A model generated the notes under the pieces. It did no database searches. It was not told the DNA's origin and saw nothing but the letters and a program-made list of their open reading frames with translations. Of a stretch of 62,000 nucleotides of DNA, positions 11,101 through 19,360 are shown one piece after another; positions within the stretch are counted from its first letter, which is position 1; the number at the start of each line of letters is the position of its first letter. The stretch is taken from assembly GCF_963678635.1 (NCBI RefSeq), contig NC_087068.1, positions 19,944,914-20,006,913 of the forward strand, read 5' to 3'. Origin of the DNA: Symsagittifera roscoffensis. Lineage: Eukaryota; Xenacoelomorpha; Acoela; Convolutidae. The position numbers and the translations under genes are program-made.

Positions 11101-11183
11101 GACTCCGAAATCAACCACGTAAAAACTATAAAATATTCATCCCCCAATCTAAAATTTTAAAGAAAGTGGAATTTCAAAAGTAA
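5160..11183 (+). CDS. pol: Gag C-terminus fused to Pol: zinc knuckle, protease, RT, RNase H, integrase
   Basis: 2007 codons from the first ATG; the frame is open from 5040 and starts with the rest of the Gag capsid domain. A CCHC zinc knuckle (CNYC...GHSISEC) lies near residue 110, followed by ~200 residues rich in Asn, Arg, Ser and Tyr. Then come an aspartic protease (IDSGAES, Asp ~496), reverse transcriptase (YLDD ~1004-1007, with TTADMNSAYNQ and FLGH motifs), RNase H (CDASNFGIGA ~1152; FTDHKP) and integrase with an H/C zinc region (CNDCIVC), then a catalytic triad of Asp ~1587, Asp ~1648 (TDNGTEF) and Glu ~1683, i.e. D,D35E. A C-terminal domain with a Lys-rich tail ends the protein. The order is that of Ty3/Gypsy and retroviruses. 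Gag and Pol share one frame here, so any Gag-only product would need cleavage or another mechanism. No stop interrupts the enzymes. Confidence 0.95.
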   Translation: MTEILMMTLTPQLRKIAIKKRASHPSSIREPDLDFRKLVDKLEQAEITMKLEETENLKLQYVNRIETTPTNINNIQESETDLVEKITEILNIYEKNPNFKGKPSFKKWCNYCRRYGHSISECRQKQQDNQNKPQKYKEPNKSFYQYMKKDQNLPNKTVYSNNSSGKPLPNNTNYTRNQSPYSSSYRGRSPERRNTQNSSQNHYNRPNSRSNYSRSNSNTQRFVSRSNSQSRNNYYPNNQSRNSSYNRNRNYSYNRNRSYSNNRNQNYPNNQSRNNSYNRSNYNRPNNNYQNRSRNNSQNRHSSYNNRYRNYSQSPHRNNNNYNNSNNRHRSSTPKHQRHINQVQSNPETTSDPPGIDNTVTDTLQLNQINCTSSDSESDTENTLSINMIKVENDYESVIYEQPFPSHIYENQSEFHQNYYTTPINSTPTTQETNEINTTDQTNKNTKTKCLNTNHIYQNIQKEQPKEKIWTIPFLLESPRNKEFQPPDLEIDFLIDSGAESNIINIPTWNEIKTLHPKLTPLETSSKLATAQGSTLINYGKIQLFLLPTRTMEQSKILNKPFKQIFHITDIKYNIIGIPFISKYIPTINILNSKILIKDKYTKTKETSLTFFQRLNKQPPFFSKFYPIFNQQRKHLKPLSGNIYNFSIKQVHQYDKEQNKQKFYMSDFEFKPIHKFFKITISSIKYLKNSNSDIISLHVYNNTPYQVTLPLGLLGYCETNATISPIHEKAYRVNNILQLLDICQSTILNEELSINNIISNENRNTDYFTKTPYFKPTFNISNYTEDQQKFLTMFNFQHSQITQDEFEKLAKQLIEYSSVYATSKFDVGKISSSLHLPLKPDAVFKKQRASKVPIHLHDKVNRLLDILEQYNIISPVNKEEQPKGNTFINPVIILAKGESLKIVLDARYLNSLIDESKCNWPIEPIQVILTKINGKYFTTADMNSAYNQMPLDEQSRRLTQFVIGNQQYEFNRLFYGISIGPAAFSAFMSKIFRPLILKKNAITYLDDVFMQSQTKDEMFNVLEKYHQILQNENLKAAPDKSHFFLTRVKFLGHNIERKTITPLKSRIDAIQKLQPPTNKKKIQEFLGMLNFLSKYVYKMQLYLRPFYNILRQQNNFEWNTEHQTRFEEIKKLLTEQISNTIPDSNQPFYAMCDASNFGIGAALLQSHNGTNKMNLISANSRLFTQAELRLSTLMRECTAIIYTLTEYEFLILGSKHPTVLFTDHKPIIFLFTQKSNPNHRVYRFQLILMKFPNLHIVWTAGKNLALPDTLSRNTPPELLTRKTTVEIPKNIKFYLAENETSPRLECKYAVKTDIEQSQINNLQHFPLYLDCQNNHYEVDLLGTSTFKPIPYSQWIKNNTQQKRTKQHPHKKDHFPLIEKEDLTDKINLSGPQTNDSKYTINQVFDLHDPLDTIPLSKLEIENIFLPPTETITISTLKQYQNLDPVIRQLKSWHKYKTKPIKADSTILGNKTLLRYFRKFNNTTINENTDLLEYNLNESTVPCLPLSMILIAFNISHTQNIKGHSGSEKTYSNFIQNFYFPNAPIWIKVLCNDCIVCQLNKPYPNQKQIAQKQDFKGQSLYFNHRISFDTKGPISPSSEGNSYIMVIVDAFTHYVALNPVPHCNAYYAYTTLYEHWIAKFGLPEILVTDNGTEFINNEIITLCHLYNIKHKPRTSHAPWTNGLVEGMNRSLQEYLRCIINGNDTKYTEWSADVKLFPLAYNSEITTTLGMSPYEMVFNQKPRKPIMFTANSHKNAQGYCQPNKDSICYNLPLHTHDEDHFHHPQILKLASGTHTEWILNRDKKHNEIYQKITKKLLQRQNINEQINSRFTPASELKIGTFVLIPNFNTQKGISKKLQPLRKGPYQIIAKPTDVTYKITDSNKKEIVQHRNNLLPYYPKEYALRELTQLYSFTGLKIIQNEPHLKNTEQNDNPTENQNTKPTATKNNTQNHKESPKQRKNRKMTEQIIPQEQIDKSENRKTTRLRNQPRKNYKIFIPQSKILKKVEFQK

Positions 11184-11781
11184 TTTTAACATTATACTTC
11201 ACAATCTTGAAACCTCCGAAACATTTTTCATTTACATTTTTCAAAATAACATGCTGAAAAGTACGCAATAATTCTAGTTCAAAATAGACCAATAGGATTC
11301 ATCCAATCCGTCACTTTCTCTAACTCAAACTAAGACCAATTAGACGAATCATATAGAACTCCAGGCACATCTATAACTATAACTTTACGACCTCCAGGTC
11401 AAAAATAAGCAAACCACTCCAACTTGACAACTAAAATAAATATCACCATAATACCATACCCCTCCCTTATCTAATAACCCAAAGATCAACAATATTTCCC
11501 CAACTCAGACCACGAATACCCCCAAAACAAATTTGTTAACTTAGCCTAAAGTAACAAAATGAACATTTTAATTAGCCTAAAGTATAAAAATCTCACCATA
11601 CCCCGGATCATTTGACAAACAAAAATAAAGAAAAAGACGACCTCCCGATCACCATGAAAATTGCCCCCAACAATTTTTTACAAAACTCAACCCACTTGTC
11701 AAAAAACTAATAAATAATCCGACCACACTTGAAAATCGCCTCAAACAGCAAAAAATATTCGACCAAGAGATCATTTCTTAA
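11184..11781 (+). other. Noncoding gap between pol and small membrane ORFs
   Basis: About 600 bases without a usable frame. Visible features are two copies of TTAGCCTAAAGTA (near 11541 and 11571), recurrent CCTCCAGGTC/GACCTCC motifs and A/C-rich sequence. It may hold splice or trans-splice signals for the downstream genes, which are too far from the LTR to be read from the genomic RNA by scanning; no site is clear enough to call. Confidence 0.4.
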
Positions 11782-12012
11782 ATGCTCTTCTCTCAATCAG
11801 TTACTCAAATACTCATAAATCTTAAACATTTTTTTACAATACTTGAAACCTTTATAATATTTCTTTTTGATATACTTGAATCTTTTCTAATAATCCTAAT
11901 CATTTTTTGTAACATTTTTTTAATTTTCTACACTATACTCGAACTATTCCTCCAACTTTCCAAAACCCTTGATTATATCCACAGGTACGATTTATACAAC
12001 TTGTCTAAATGA
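11782..12012 (+). CDS. Small hydrophobic ORF a, 76 aa, unknown
   Basis: Residues ~14-60 are almost wholly hydrophobic (Leu, Ile, Phe), enough for one long or two short membrane helices, with a polar C-terminus. No family is recognised. Its stop codon overlaps the ATG of the next small ORF in the sequence ATGA (12009-12012), the arrangement used for stop-restart translation. A CAG-GTACGA splice-donor-like site lies inside it near 11983. Size and hydrophobicity resemble viral ion-channel or viroporin proteins, but this is analogy. It is AT-rich, and a chance frame in T-rich sequence cannot be excluded. Element B lacks the region. Confidence 0.42.
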   Translation: MLFSQSVTQILINLKHFFTILETFIIFLFDILESFLIILIIFCNIFLIFYTILELFLQLSKTLDYIHRYDLYNLSK

Positions 12013-12197
12013 TACGAACAATTTTCAGTAGAACTGATATTTTTTTATTGTTTGTAATTTTCATAACATTTTTATCATCCCTCATTTTGACAATATGTAA
12101 ATGTATAAAGAAAGCAATCCTCACATTTGCCCTAGCAACAATCCTTCTAATTCTTTTTTTGGAAGAATATTATAATAAACACAAAATTTCTCACTAA
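12009..12197 (+). CDS. Small hydrophobic ORF b, 62 aa, unknown
   Basis: Starts at the ATG that overlaps the stop of ORF a by ATGA. Two hydrophobic stretches (residues ~11-28 and ~34-50) are separated by a short basic loop (CKCIKK), the pattern of a hairpin double-spanning membrane protein. It ends with TAA at 12195, 9 nt before the ATG-less frame opens at 12206. No homolog is recognised. The overlap with ORF a argues that the two are translated as a pair, if either is translated. Confidence 0.42.
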   Translation: MIRTIFSRTDIFLLFVIFITFLSSLILTICKCIKKAILTFALATILLILFLEEYYNKHKISH

Positions 12198-12205
12198 AGT
12201 AATAA

Positions 12206-13339
12206 TTCAAAAAACTATCAAAAATTGCTACCCAACAGTCACAAAGTCAGTCTTCACCGACATCATCCCAAGATAACCAAACACCACCTTCAATTACTCA
12301 AAATCCTCAAACATCTACACGAATTTCTTTTCAAGACAATCCATACACTTTTGAAGAGCGACATGCTCGTTTATCAGAACCACTAGAACCAGTTCAACGA
12401 CAAGCACCTTTAAGCGAACCAACATATAACCTATACCCAACACTACCACAAGAACTAAATAGAATAAGAAATTCTAGTCAAAACCAAAATACAGTCGAAA
12501 TAAATAGACAAATTATACATCCTCGACGAAACAGAAATTTTCAAACTCCCCGAGTTCATTTTGATATACCTCAATCCCCATCACAAAACACTCCAGAAAA
12601 CCCCATTGGTATATTACCAGAAACCCCTACGCTTCTTTCACAACGTAGCACCTCAAGCCTACCATCAGATTACTTAGGTTCAACACCAACATCTGAGCAA
12701 ATACGTGAAAATCCTTTCAACCCTACAAACCAAACATCACGATTTCCATATTGGACTACACATTCATTTACACAAGGTGAACCAAATTTAGTCAATGACC
12801 CCATAGATATTTCTACGGATACAACAACATCCTCATCACTACCAGAAACATTATCACTACCATCAACACCATCAATAAGCAAGATTTCACCACCACCTTT
12901 TAACTTAAATTTTCCAAATAATCTCGACGCCAGATATCGAGAACAATCATCAATAAATATTCCTTTAAGACTAGATTGGAATACATTTACAGCACCTCCA
13001 CCACTATTTGGACAACATCAAGAAAGTAACCGCCTTCATAACTGGGCACTTAATAGATTACAATATCGCCAAGATATTCACAACGATATCCGTGATCACA
13101 ATATTCAAATACTCCAACAAAACAGTTTACAATTAAAGTTTGAAATCACAGTTAAGTTAAATAATATTACCCAACATCCCTACCCATTAAATCCACCTAA
13201 CATAACAGCTCAATCACTACCACCACCGTTTATAACTACTGAAGTAATATACAAATACGACAGATATACCAAAAACACAATTGGCTACATTACATTTTAT
13301 AATCCATACTCAGGATTATCATACACATGTATATTCTAA
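12206..13339 (+). CDS. ATG-less ORF of 377 codons between small ORFs and env
   Basis: The frame opens after an in-frame TAA at 12203-12205 and runs to TAA at 13337-13339 with no in-frame ATG anywhere. The product would be Gln/Pro/Ser/Thr-rich for ~230 residues (QQSQSSPTSSQ near the start), then a more ordered part with RLDWNTF, HNWALNRLQYR and a C-terminal GYITFYNPYSGLSYTCIF. It overlaps the env ATG by 13 nt. It is likely real: codon choice matches the neighbours, and the last ~34 codons are also present in element B (37877-37981), where most changes are synonymous. Translation would need a spliced or trans-spliced leader bringing an ATG, a non-AUG start or stop readthrough; possible acceptor AGs lie at 12237-12246. 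No known family is recognised. Confidence 0.7.
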   Translation, partial: FKKLSKIATQQSQSQSSPTSSQDNQTPPSITQNPQTSTRISFQDNPYTFEERHARLSEPLEPVQRQAPLSEPTYNLYPTLPQELNRIRNSSQNQNTVEINRQIIHPRRNRNFQTPRVHFDIPQSPSQNTPENPIGILPETPTLLSQRSTSSLPSDYLGSTPTSEQIRENPFNPTNQTSRFPYWTTHSFTQGEPNLVNDPIDISTDTTTSSSLPETLSLPSTPSISKISPPPFNLNFPNNLDARYREQSSINIPLRLDWNTFTAPPPLFGQHQESNRLHNWALNRLQYRQDIHNDIRDHNIQILQQNSLQLKFEITVKLNNITQHPYPLNPPNITAQSLPPPFITTEVIYKYDRYTKNTIGYITFYNPYSGLSYTCIF

Positions 13340-15945
13340 AATTATTAATTTTTCTCCAACTCCTTTTTCTAGTAATCTCAAATCAAAACATAAACCCTTC
13401 TCCTCGTACAGGACCACAAGATTTATTAGTAACACATTACGATTGTGAAGAAAATGAACAAAAAACACTACATAAATATGCAATAAATCAAGTATCACAA
13501 TGTGAAACAGAACCACAAGCTATAGAAACCACAGATGTAATAGCAACACTCTATTCAAAAGCCCGAGCAACAACAGTTACAGGTTATAAATTCACAGCAA
13601 CATTTTCCGAAAAGAAAGTACATTGTTCACAAGTCTCGAACGGAAACAAAAACCGACTTGACCATGAATCATTCTATCAAAGTAATATAGAACGTCTTTT
13701 ACATCTCAATCCCGACGATTGTAAAAATGAATTACTTAGACTAAACATCACACAAAATAAAAACTCCCAAAGAAAGTTAGTTAATTTTCAAGTTTTTCCA
13801 GACTCTGTACATCAATCACAACTTGAAAGACACCAAGTACATATAAAACTAGACGAAAAATACCCAAATAACGGCGCACACGGACGATTAACGTATGACC
13901 TACACGATAAACATTGGATACCACACATTGGTATAAATGACCCATCAAACTGCAAAGCAGACACAAAAAATAAAGGATACCAAGAAATAATGTTTTTTGA
14001 TTGGAAAATACAACTCGAAAAAATACAACTAACACGAGATTTATCAGATAATACAATGATCTATCAAGGAATCCGATTACCTTGTAAAAATGATCAAGGT
14101 TATTGCGACCCTACAACGAGAACACAAGCAACAATTGTTTGGTTCCCCGAAGATACATGTACAACATTTCAAGTAGCAAAAATACACGCTCGTATGATAA
14201 AATTTCACGAAAAATATTTTATACAATCAATTCCATATGAACAAGTCCATCCATCACGAAAACTAAGTTCTGATTTTAGAAACATAGACAATATAGAAAA
14301 TAAATTGACACGTTTTCAAATATATCAAGAAACAGAACTTGCATGTAAATACAGGAATCCACTTCACAGAACACAATACTCTGAAATATTAGTTGAATAC
14401 GAAAAAGGATTCGACATGACCACTGGAAAAGTAAAAATCGACCCATATGCCACAGGTCATCCTCCAAACGAAGGAACATCCTATATACCAGTTAATTTTG
14501 AAAAAAGCAACGGACAACCTGGTGGACATCTAAAACCCCATGACACCAGAAGCACACGCTTACAAGAATTATCACTAATGAATACTACATATTTCGGTAA
14601 TATCCACTATGATATTCATTTAGATATGAAACTAGATTATACAATTAGCCGAATTTTTCAAGAAATGTCACTCTCCGAATTAGAAACACTACACCAACTA
14701 TGCGAATTAGAACGAACACAAATATTACAATCACTTGCACTAGCAGTATTAAAAATACCCTATGCAGGATACTTATTATCTGGAAATAGATCAAATTTTT
14801 TAGACTATGAAGGAAACATCTTATGGTTTTATACTTGTACTAAAAAAATATCACCACTATACGTTTTTGAAGATAAACGATGTTATAAAAGAATCCCTAT
14901 CTTTTGTAAGAATAAAGTACATTTCGTGGATACACTTTCACGAAGAACCTATTTCTGGGATACCGCAGTCCCATGTGGATCAGAAAACAGCCACAATGTA
15001 GTACAACTAAACCCTGATGAAAATAAATATTATCTTCTCACTCCATATCCCACATTAATGCAATCACTCAAAAAATTTTCACCAGAAAGCATTCGCGCTA
15101 TTGCTCGAAACCCAAATATAGACTTACAATCAATAGGAATCTATTCAAAATCAGATATTCAACATCACATTAGAACACAACAATTCCAAGAATTATTAAC
15201 ACAAATGGACACTATACAAAGACAATCAATAGACCAAAATTTACGCAAACTTGCAGAAACCGCAGGATTTGCCGATATCTACACGCAAGACTATAGCGGA
15301 TATTTTAAAGACATTAAAGATTACATATATCTAAACGGTGAAAAATACCGTCCCCAAGATATATCACCAATTAACATTTTTAGCTTTGTTACACTCAAAA
15401 ATGAGATCCTCGATTTTCTAGGATGGCCCTACTACATCTTAGAAAAATTGACTATTTTATACGCAATGTTTAACTTTATTGGATTTCTTTTCTCACTTTT
15501 AAAAGGAATCTACAACACATGTGCTATACACACACAAGTAAACAGACAAGCAAGCGTAGCACGCATACTCTTTGCAGGATTTTTTGGAATCTTTTCTACA
15601 TCTATAAACAAAATTCTTTTAGACGCACAAATAAAAGAATATAACACAAAAATAGCAACACGACAAAATACATACGACGAAGAACATAACAATGTAGACA
15701 TAACGCCAACGGCACCACAATTACCACCCCTACCAAATAACCATCCACTATCCCTAGTCCCACGAAATTTTCGAAATTTAGCCATCACACATAATCCAAA
15801 TTTTCGACTCACCACATCACAAAGTCCCATCCAACATATAATGACACACCAGTCACAAGATGATAATACTTATGAACAAATTATTGAACAACCCCATACC
15901 ACCGCTTTTCAGTCTCAAAATAATCATTTTTTTAGCCCACGATGA
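13327..15945 (+). CDS. env: Env-like membrane glycoprotein, 872 aa, intact
   Basis: Residues 1-18 form a signal peptide (KLLIFLQLLFLVIS). The ectodomain is Cys-rich with many N-x-S/T sites. Near residue 272 there is a W-F-P-E-D-T-C motif in a Cys-paired region. A helical, heptad-like stretch (FSPESIRAIARN onward, ~595-640) precedes a hydrophobic membrane anchor at ~705-728 and a second hydrophobic segment at ~745-766; a polar Pro/Thr/Gln-rich tail of ~100 residues ends the protein. This is the layout of a viral fusion glycoprotein. The fusogen class cannot be fixed by eye; the W-x-P...C pattern recalls glycoproteins of chuvirus/mononegavirus type, a weak inference. The ATG lies inside the end of the ATG-less frame, and the TGA overlaps the ATG of the next ORF. 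Element B carries a diverged copy with one frame lesion. Confidence 0.85.
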   Translation: MYILKLLIFLQLLFLVISNQNINPSPRTGPQDLLVTHYDCEENEQKTLHKYAINQVSQCETEPQAIETTDVIATLYSKARATTVTGYKFTATFSEKKVHCSQVSNGNKNRLDHESFYQSNIERLLHLNPDDCKNELLRLNITQNKNSQRKLVNFQVFPDSVHQSQLERHQVHIKLDEKYPNNGAHGRLTYDLHDKHWIPHIGINDPSNCKADTKNKGYQEIMFFDWKIQLEKIQLTRDLSDNTMIYQGIRLPCKNDQGYCDPTTRTQATIVWFPEDTCTTFQVAKIHARMIKFHEKYFIQSIPYEQVHPSRKLSSDFRNIDNIENKLTRFQIYQETELACKYRNPLHRTQYSEILVEYEKGFDMTTGKVKIDPYATGHPPNEGTSYIPVNFEKSNGQPGGHLKPHDTRSTRLQELSLMNTTYFGNIHYDIHLDMKLDYTISRIFQEMSLSELETLHQLCELERTQILQSLALAVLKIPYAGYLLSGNRSNFLDYEGNILWFYTCTKKISPLYVFEDKRCYKRIPIFCKNKVHFVDTLSRRTYFWDTAVPCGSENSHNVVQLNPDENKYYLLTPYPTLMQSLKKFSPESIRAIARNPNIDLQSIGIYSKSDIQHHIRTQQFQELLTQMDTIQRQSIDQNLRKLAETAGFADIYTQDYSGYFKDIKDYIYLNGEKYRPQDISPINIFSFVTLKNEILDFLGWPYYILEKLTILYAMFNFIGFLFSLLKGIYNTCAIHTQVNRQASVARILFAGFFGIFSTSINKILLDAQIKEYNTKIATRQNTYDEEHNNVDITPTAPQLPPLPNNHPLSLVPRNFRNLAITHNPNFRLTTSQSPIQHIMTHQSQDDNTYEQIIEQPHTTAFQSQNNHFFSPR

Positions 15946-17742
15946 GCCGCCAACTTGGATCACTACACCGATCAAATTCCCACCCAACCAATCTTACCTC
16001 TCCAATCCCAATAATACCACTTTTTGCTTTTCCGCCACCCGACTTTTCACCTAGTAATGTAACATCAGGCATGAATTCCGACACTAATTCACACATCTCA
16101 GTTTTATATTCCATCTCACAACTCAATAACCCGAATATTGAAACCCCCGATGAATTTGCCGACTCAGAACCATCCCCATCCAATAATTTTCATAACTCTT
16201 CTAATTTTTCTCAACCCCCTTTTCAACCCATATTATCCAATAACCCTGACCCAATCACTCCCACACCCTCTTATGCTTCCCAAGTTACCCCAACCTACTC
16301 CTCATACCATTCTGACCAATCATCTCATTCTCCAGACACCCCCCGAATCTCCCCAGAGCTAGATAATTTTATTACCCTTCAACAACAACCCTACCACCTT
16401 AATACCCCAACCATAAACCAAATCTCCTCCACAATAAATTCATCCAACCCCCCTACCCCTACACCCTCTTCAAATTATACTGAATCATTAGCACCATCAT
16501 CCACATCAACTGAATCTTCACTCAACACTAATAGAGCTTACCGCACTTTTAAAAGAAAGTTCCCCAACCATCCTTTCCCAGCAAAACCAGGAACAGCCCG
16601 TGAATACATCAACCACCCCAAGCATACTAACACAAAAGAATTTTTAGCCATCACCTTACCCTCATTCCCACAATACACCTTAAACACCCCCCACGACACT
16701 AACGAAACACGCAACTTTGTAGATGAATACGTTTTAATGCCCACTCTCTCTTGGACCTCATATTATCATTTTACTAACCCTCTTTGCTTACCTTTATCTA
16801 ACACTCACATCGATATAGAGCGAAATACGGACATGCTATATCGACTCACTACACCACTAACCGCTAGACAATTTACTTACGTTGGATATAAAAAATCACT
16901 AAAAACACACACTGCACCTAGAGCTAACGAATATACACTCGAATACTATGATCACAACATCATCAGAGCTAACCAAGATCAATTCTTAGACGACGATCGC
17001 TTCGCTAATCCACAAATTACCGAGAAATTTTTCATCAAGACACCATATATATTTACACTAAACATCTTCGACCGAAAGTTTGATCACATTATTTCAGAAG
17101 CACTAACAGACACACAAGCATACGAAAGTTTTAAAGAACGCTTCCAAATATTTTCACTAACCTTTCATTTCCTTGCACCACACGAAAGAGGACTGCTCAC
17201 ACGATATTATGTTGCGCACTAAACAAACACACGCATATACTTATTATCGTTTTATCCAAAATCACTTCGACCTACACACTCCCTCCAGACAACCAGACCA
17301 TCGTTTTCAATTCATCAATTCCAAACACACCTCACCATTCTTTCTTAACTTCACATATTGCATTAAAGATACTAACCTTCATGGTATTCTTCGAAATTAT
17401 GATCCCATAACCCAAATGTATATTTTTTGTCCCATCACCAAGACCTTCAACGCAGAAGAATCCCGACCCTTCCTTATCCCACACGAGTTTGTACAACCTA
17501 TAGAAATCCCCATTTTAGAATTCATCCATAACACTAAATTTAATCACAAATTATATAACTTAATCCAAAACACACCTTATGAGTTTGCAGTAGGCACTGA
17601 AGAACTAACCACTATTAAGGCACTTCAATTGCTTTGGCCACTGCTTCAGACTAAAAATATCATCCGCATTCTAGCTAAACTACTAACAACTTCAGAACTA
17701 ATTCACGACATCTTCCCCCACGGTTTTTTCCCCGACGACTAA
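15942..17742 (+). pseudogene. Post-env accessory gene, frame-broken copy
   Basis: Starts at ATG 15942, overlapping the env stop as ATGA. The first ~200 residues are Pro/Ser/Thr/Asn-rich and probably disordered; a folded-looking domain follows (RAYRTFKRKF, then FLAITLPSF, DHNIIR, FQIFSLTFHFLAPHER). The frame stops at 17220-17222. The rest of the protein, to TAA at 17740, continues in another frame (open from 17173). Comparison with element B, where the gene is one uninterrupted frame, shows A is 5 nt shorter near 17190, so this copy is disabled by a small indel. No signal peptide or membrane segment is seen, and I recognise no family. It is unlikely to be part of Env. Its retention in two diverged copies shows it matters to the element. 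Confidence 0.75.
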
Positions 17743-17745
17743 CAG

Positions 17746-17824
17746 GTAAGTATGAATTAAATGAATATAACTAACTAATTGAAATATTAAAAAACTCACC
17801 ATACTTTATCCATGTTTTCCTTAG
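17746..17824 (+). other. Predicted 79-nt intron directly after the last stop codon
   Basis: The stop TAA is followed by CAG|GTAAGT, a perfect donor. A branch-like CTAAC lies near 17771 and a pyrimidine tract ends in TTCCTTAG at 17824. The same donor, branch motif and acceptor occur in element B at 42397-42472 although surrounding bases differ. The junction would lie 3 nt past the stop. Confidence 0.65.
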
Positions 17825-19360
17825 ATTTTTAGCCTTCATCCGACGATCACCTACAAAAACCACAAAAAACAAATAAAGATCGCAAATTTCATCAAACAGA
17901 CTTCAAAAATTCTATTAATCTCTTACACTTATAAATTTATAAATTTAATACCAATGCAATAAATTCATTTCTAAAATTTTCCCCACAAGCAGTAAATCTA
18001 ATTATGATGAAAATTTGTAACTTAAAATTCCCCCATAACTAGCAGTAAATTTCCAAATTCTATGCAGTAAATTAATAAAATGCAATTGCAGTACTAACCT
18101 TTTGATATTTTCATTCATTCGCACAGAAATTCTATCCACACTCGCACAGCTCGCCCACGAAGAATTGTTTAAAATAATGAATTTCAGTTTCAAGTTTTCA
18201 CACTCAACAACTCTAACATATAATAACATGTTTCAAACTTTCCTTTAACCCGGTTGGAAAGGAATCATATACTAAACAAAACTAACCAACGCAGCTTACT
18301 AAATACCACAAATCATAGAATAACAGCATGACTTAGAAAAGGAAACCAACGGTACCCAAAACGGATTAACCCAGTTTAAAACTGGATAATTTATTCTTTT
18401 GAAGACTATTACAAAGTCTTAGAAAGAAATAATAAAACACAAAAAAGTCGAAAGACAAACCCATACCACAAACAATTTGCTTTTTGGAAAAAGTACATAA
18501 CCAACAAGACATAAGTAAGACCACAACAAACCCAACATAAAACGTTGTCACATAACAGGACCCCTCACAAAAACCGCATGAAATCATACTCCCACTCCTG
18601 GCCTAACCCACCAGGAAGGACGTCCTGAGCATGCTCTATAGCCGGCCTAACCCACCGCGCTACATCCACGCTTTGTGACCACACCTCTATTTTTAATAAG
18701 AGCTACTCAAGGGTGAGTAACTCTTCAAAATAACCGAACTAAAACAAAAAGCTTTTGTGAAAACAACTAACTAAAATCATAATTAAAAAATATTAAACTA
18801 ATAAATGTTTTATAAAATGTAAATTACATTATGCAATACATAGATCAAAATACAACACCAAGGACGAACATCAAAAGACAAGACGACCCCACAACACTCG
18901 AGAGAGAATGACCAACTACAATCGATATGCCGCTCACAATCACAACTCAAAGGATTTAGAGTACGACTTGACCTCGCAGAAAAGGACTTCATTGAACTAG
19001 ACCAATGACCACCTCGATGTTCAAGTATACGTACAGATCCGAGTAACCAGGCATCCCCTCCACGCACAATCTCCACGCCATTCCCAAGCTAGATCAGACA
19101 CAAAAGAAGTTCTCCACGAAGAACAGAAAAACCTGACATAGCCAACCATTCTGAAATCAGATTTGAGTTTGTTGCGAAGACTTAGTCGTTGTCACAAGAA
19201 GAACACAACGTCTTATGTCTCTAACTCCAGCTTCCTGGAACTTCCCTAACAAAAGAGGAAACGGAAGAAAATTATGATGTTCGCCAAAAACAAACGTCCA
19301 TCATCCATCCTTCGAATTGCAGAAGAACTATTCTAAAAAACTCTGTAAAACCCGGATGGG
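17825..19360 (+). other. Long 3' noncoding region of element A
   Basis: About 1.5 kb with no convincing sense ORF. It contains AGCAGTAAATT motifs repeated near 17990-18080, a GC-richer palindromic module at 18600-18656, and ends in CCCGGATGGG against the LTR, a weak polypurine tract. Antisense frames exist (e.g. 18810-19076) but change freely between copies A and B, so they look non-coding. Confidence 0.55.
18600..18656. other. Conserved double-palindrome module
   Basis: Two copies of GGCCTAACCCACC (18600-18612 and 18644-18656) flank two adjoining perfect 10-bp palindromes, AGGACGTCCT (18617-18626) and GAGCATGCTC (18627-18636). The first direct repeat also sits in the hairpin CCTGG...CCAGG. 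The module is present in element B at about 43245-43301. On the minus strand the stretch has a faint tRNA A-box look (TAGCGCGGTGG) but no good B box. Confidence 0.6.

Noticed and set aside
18595-18690. tRNA-like element on the minus strand of the 3' region
   Set aside because: Only a weak A box; no B box and no cloverleaf. Described instead as a palindromic module.
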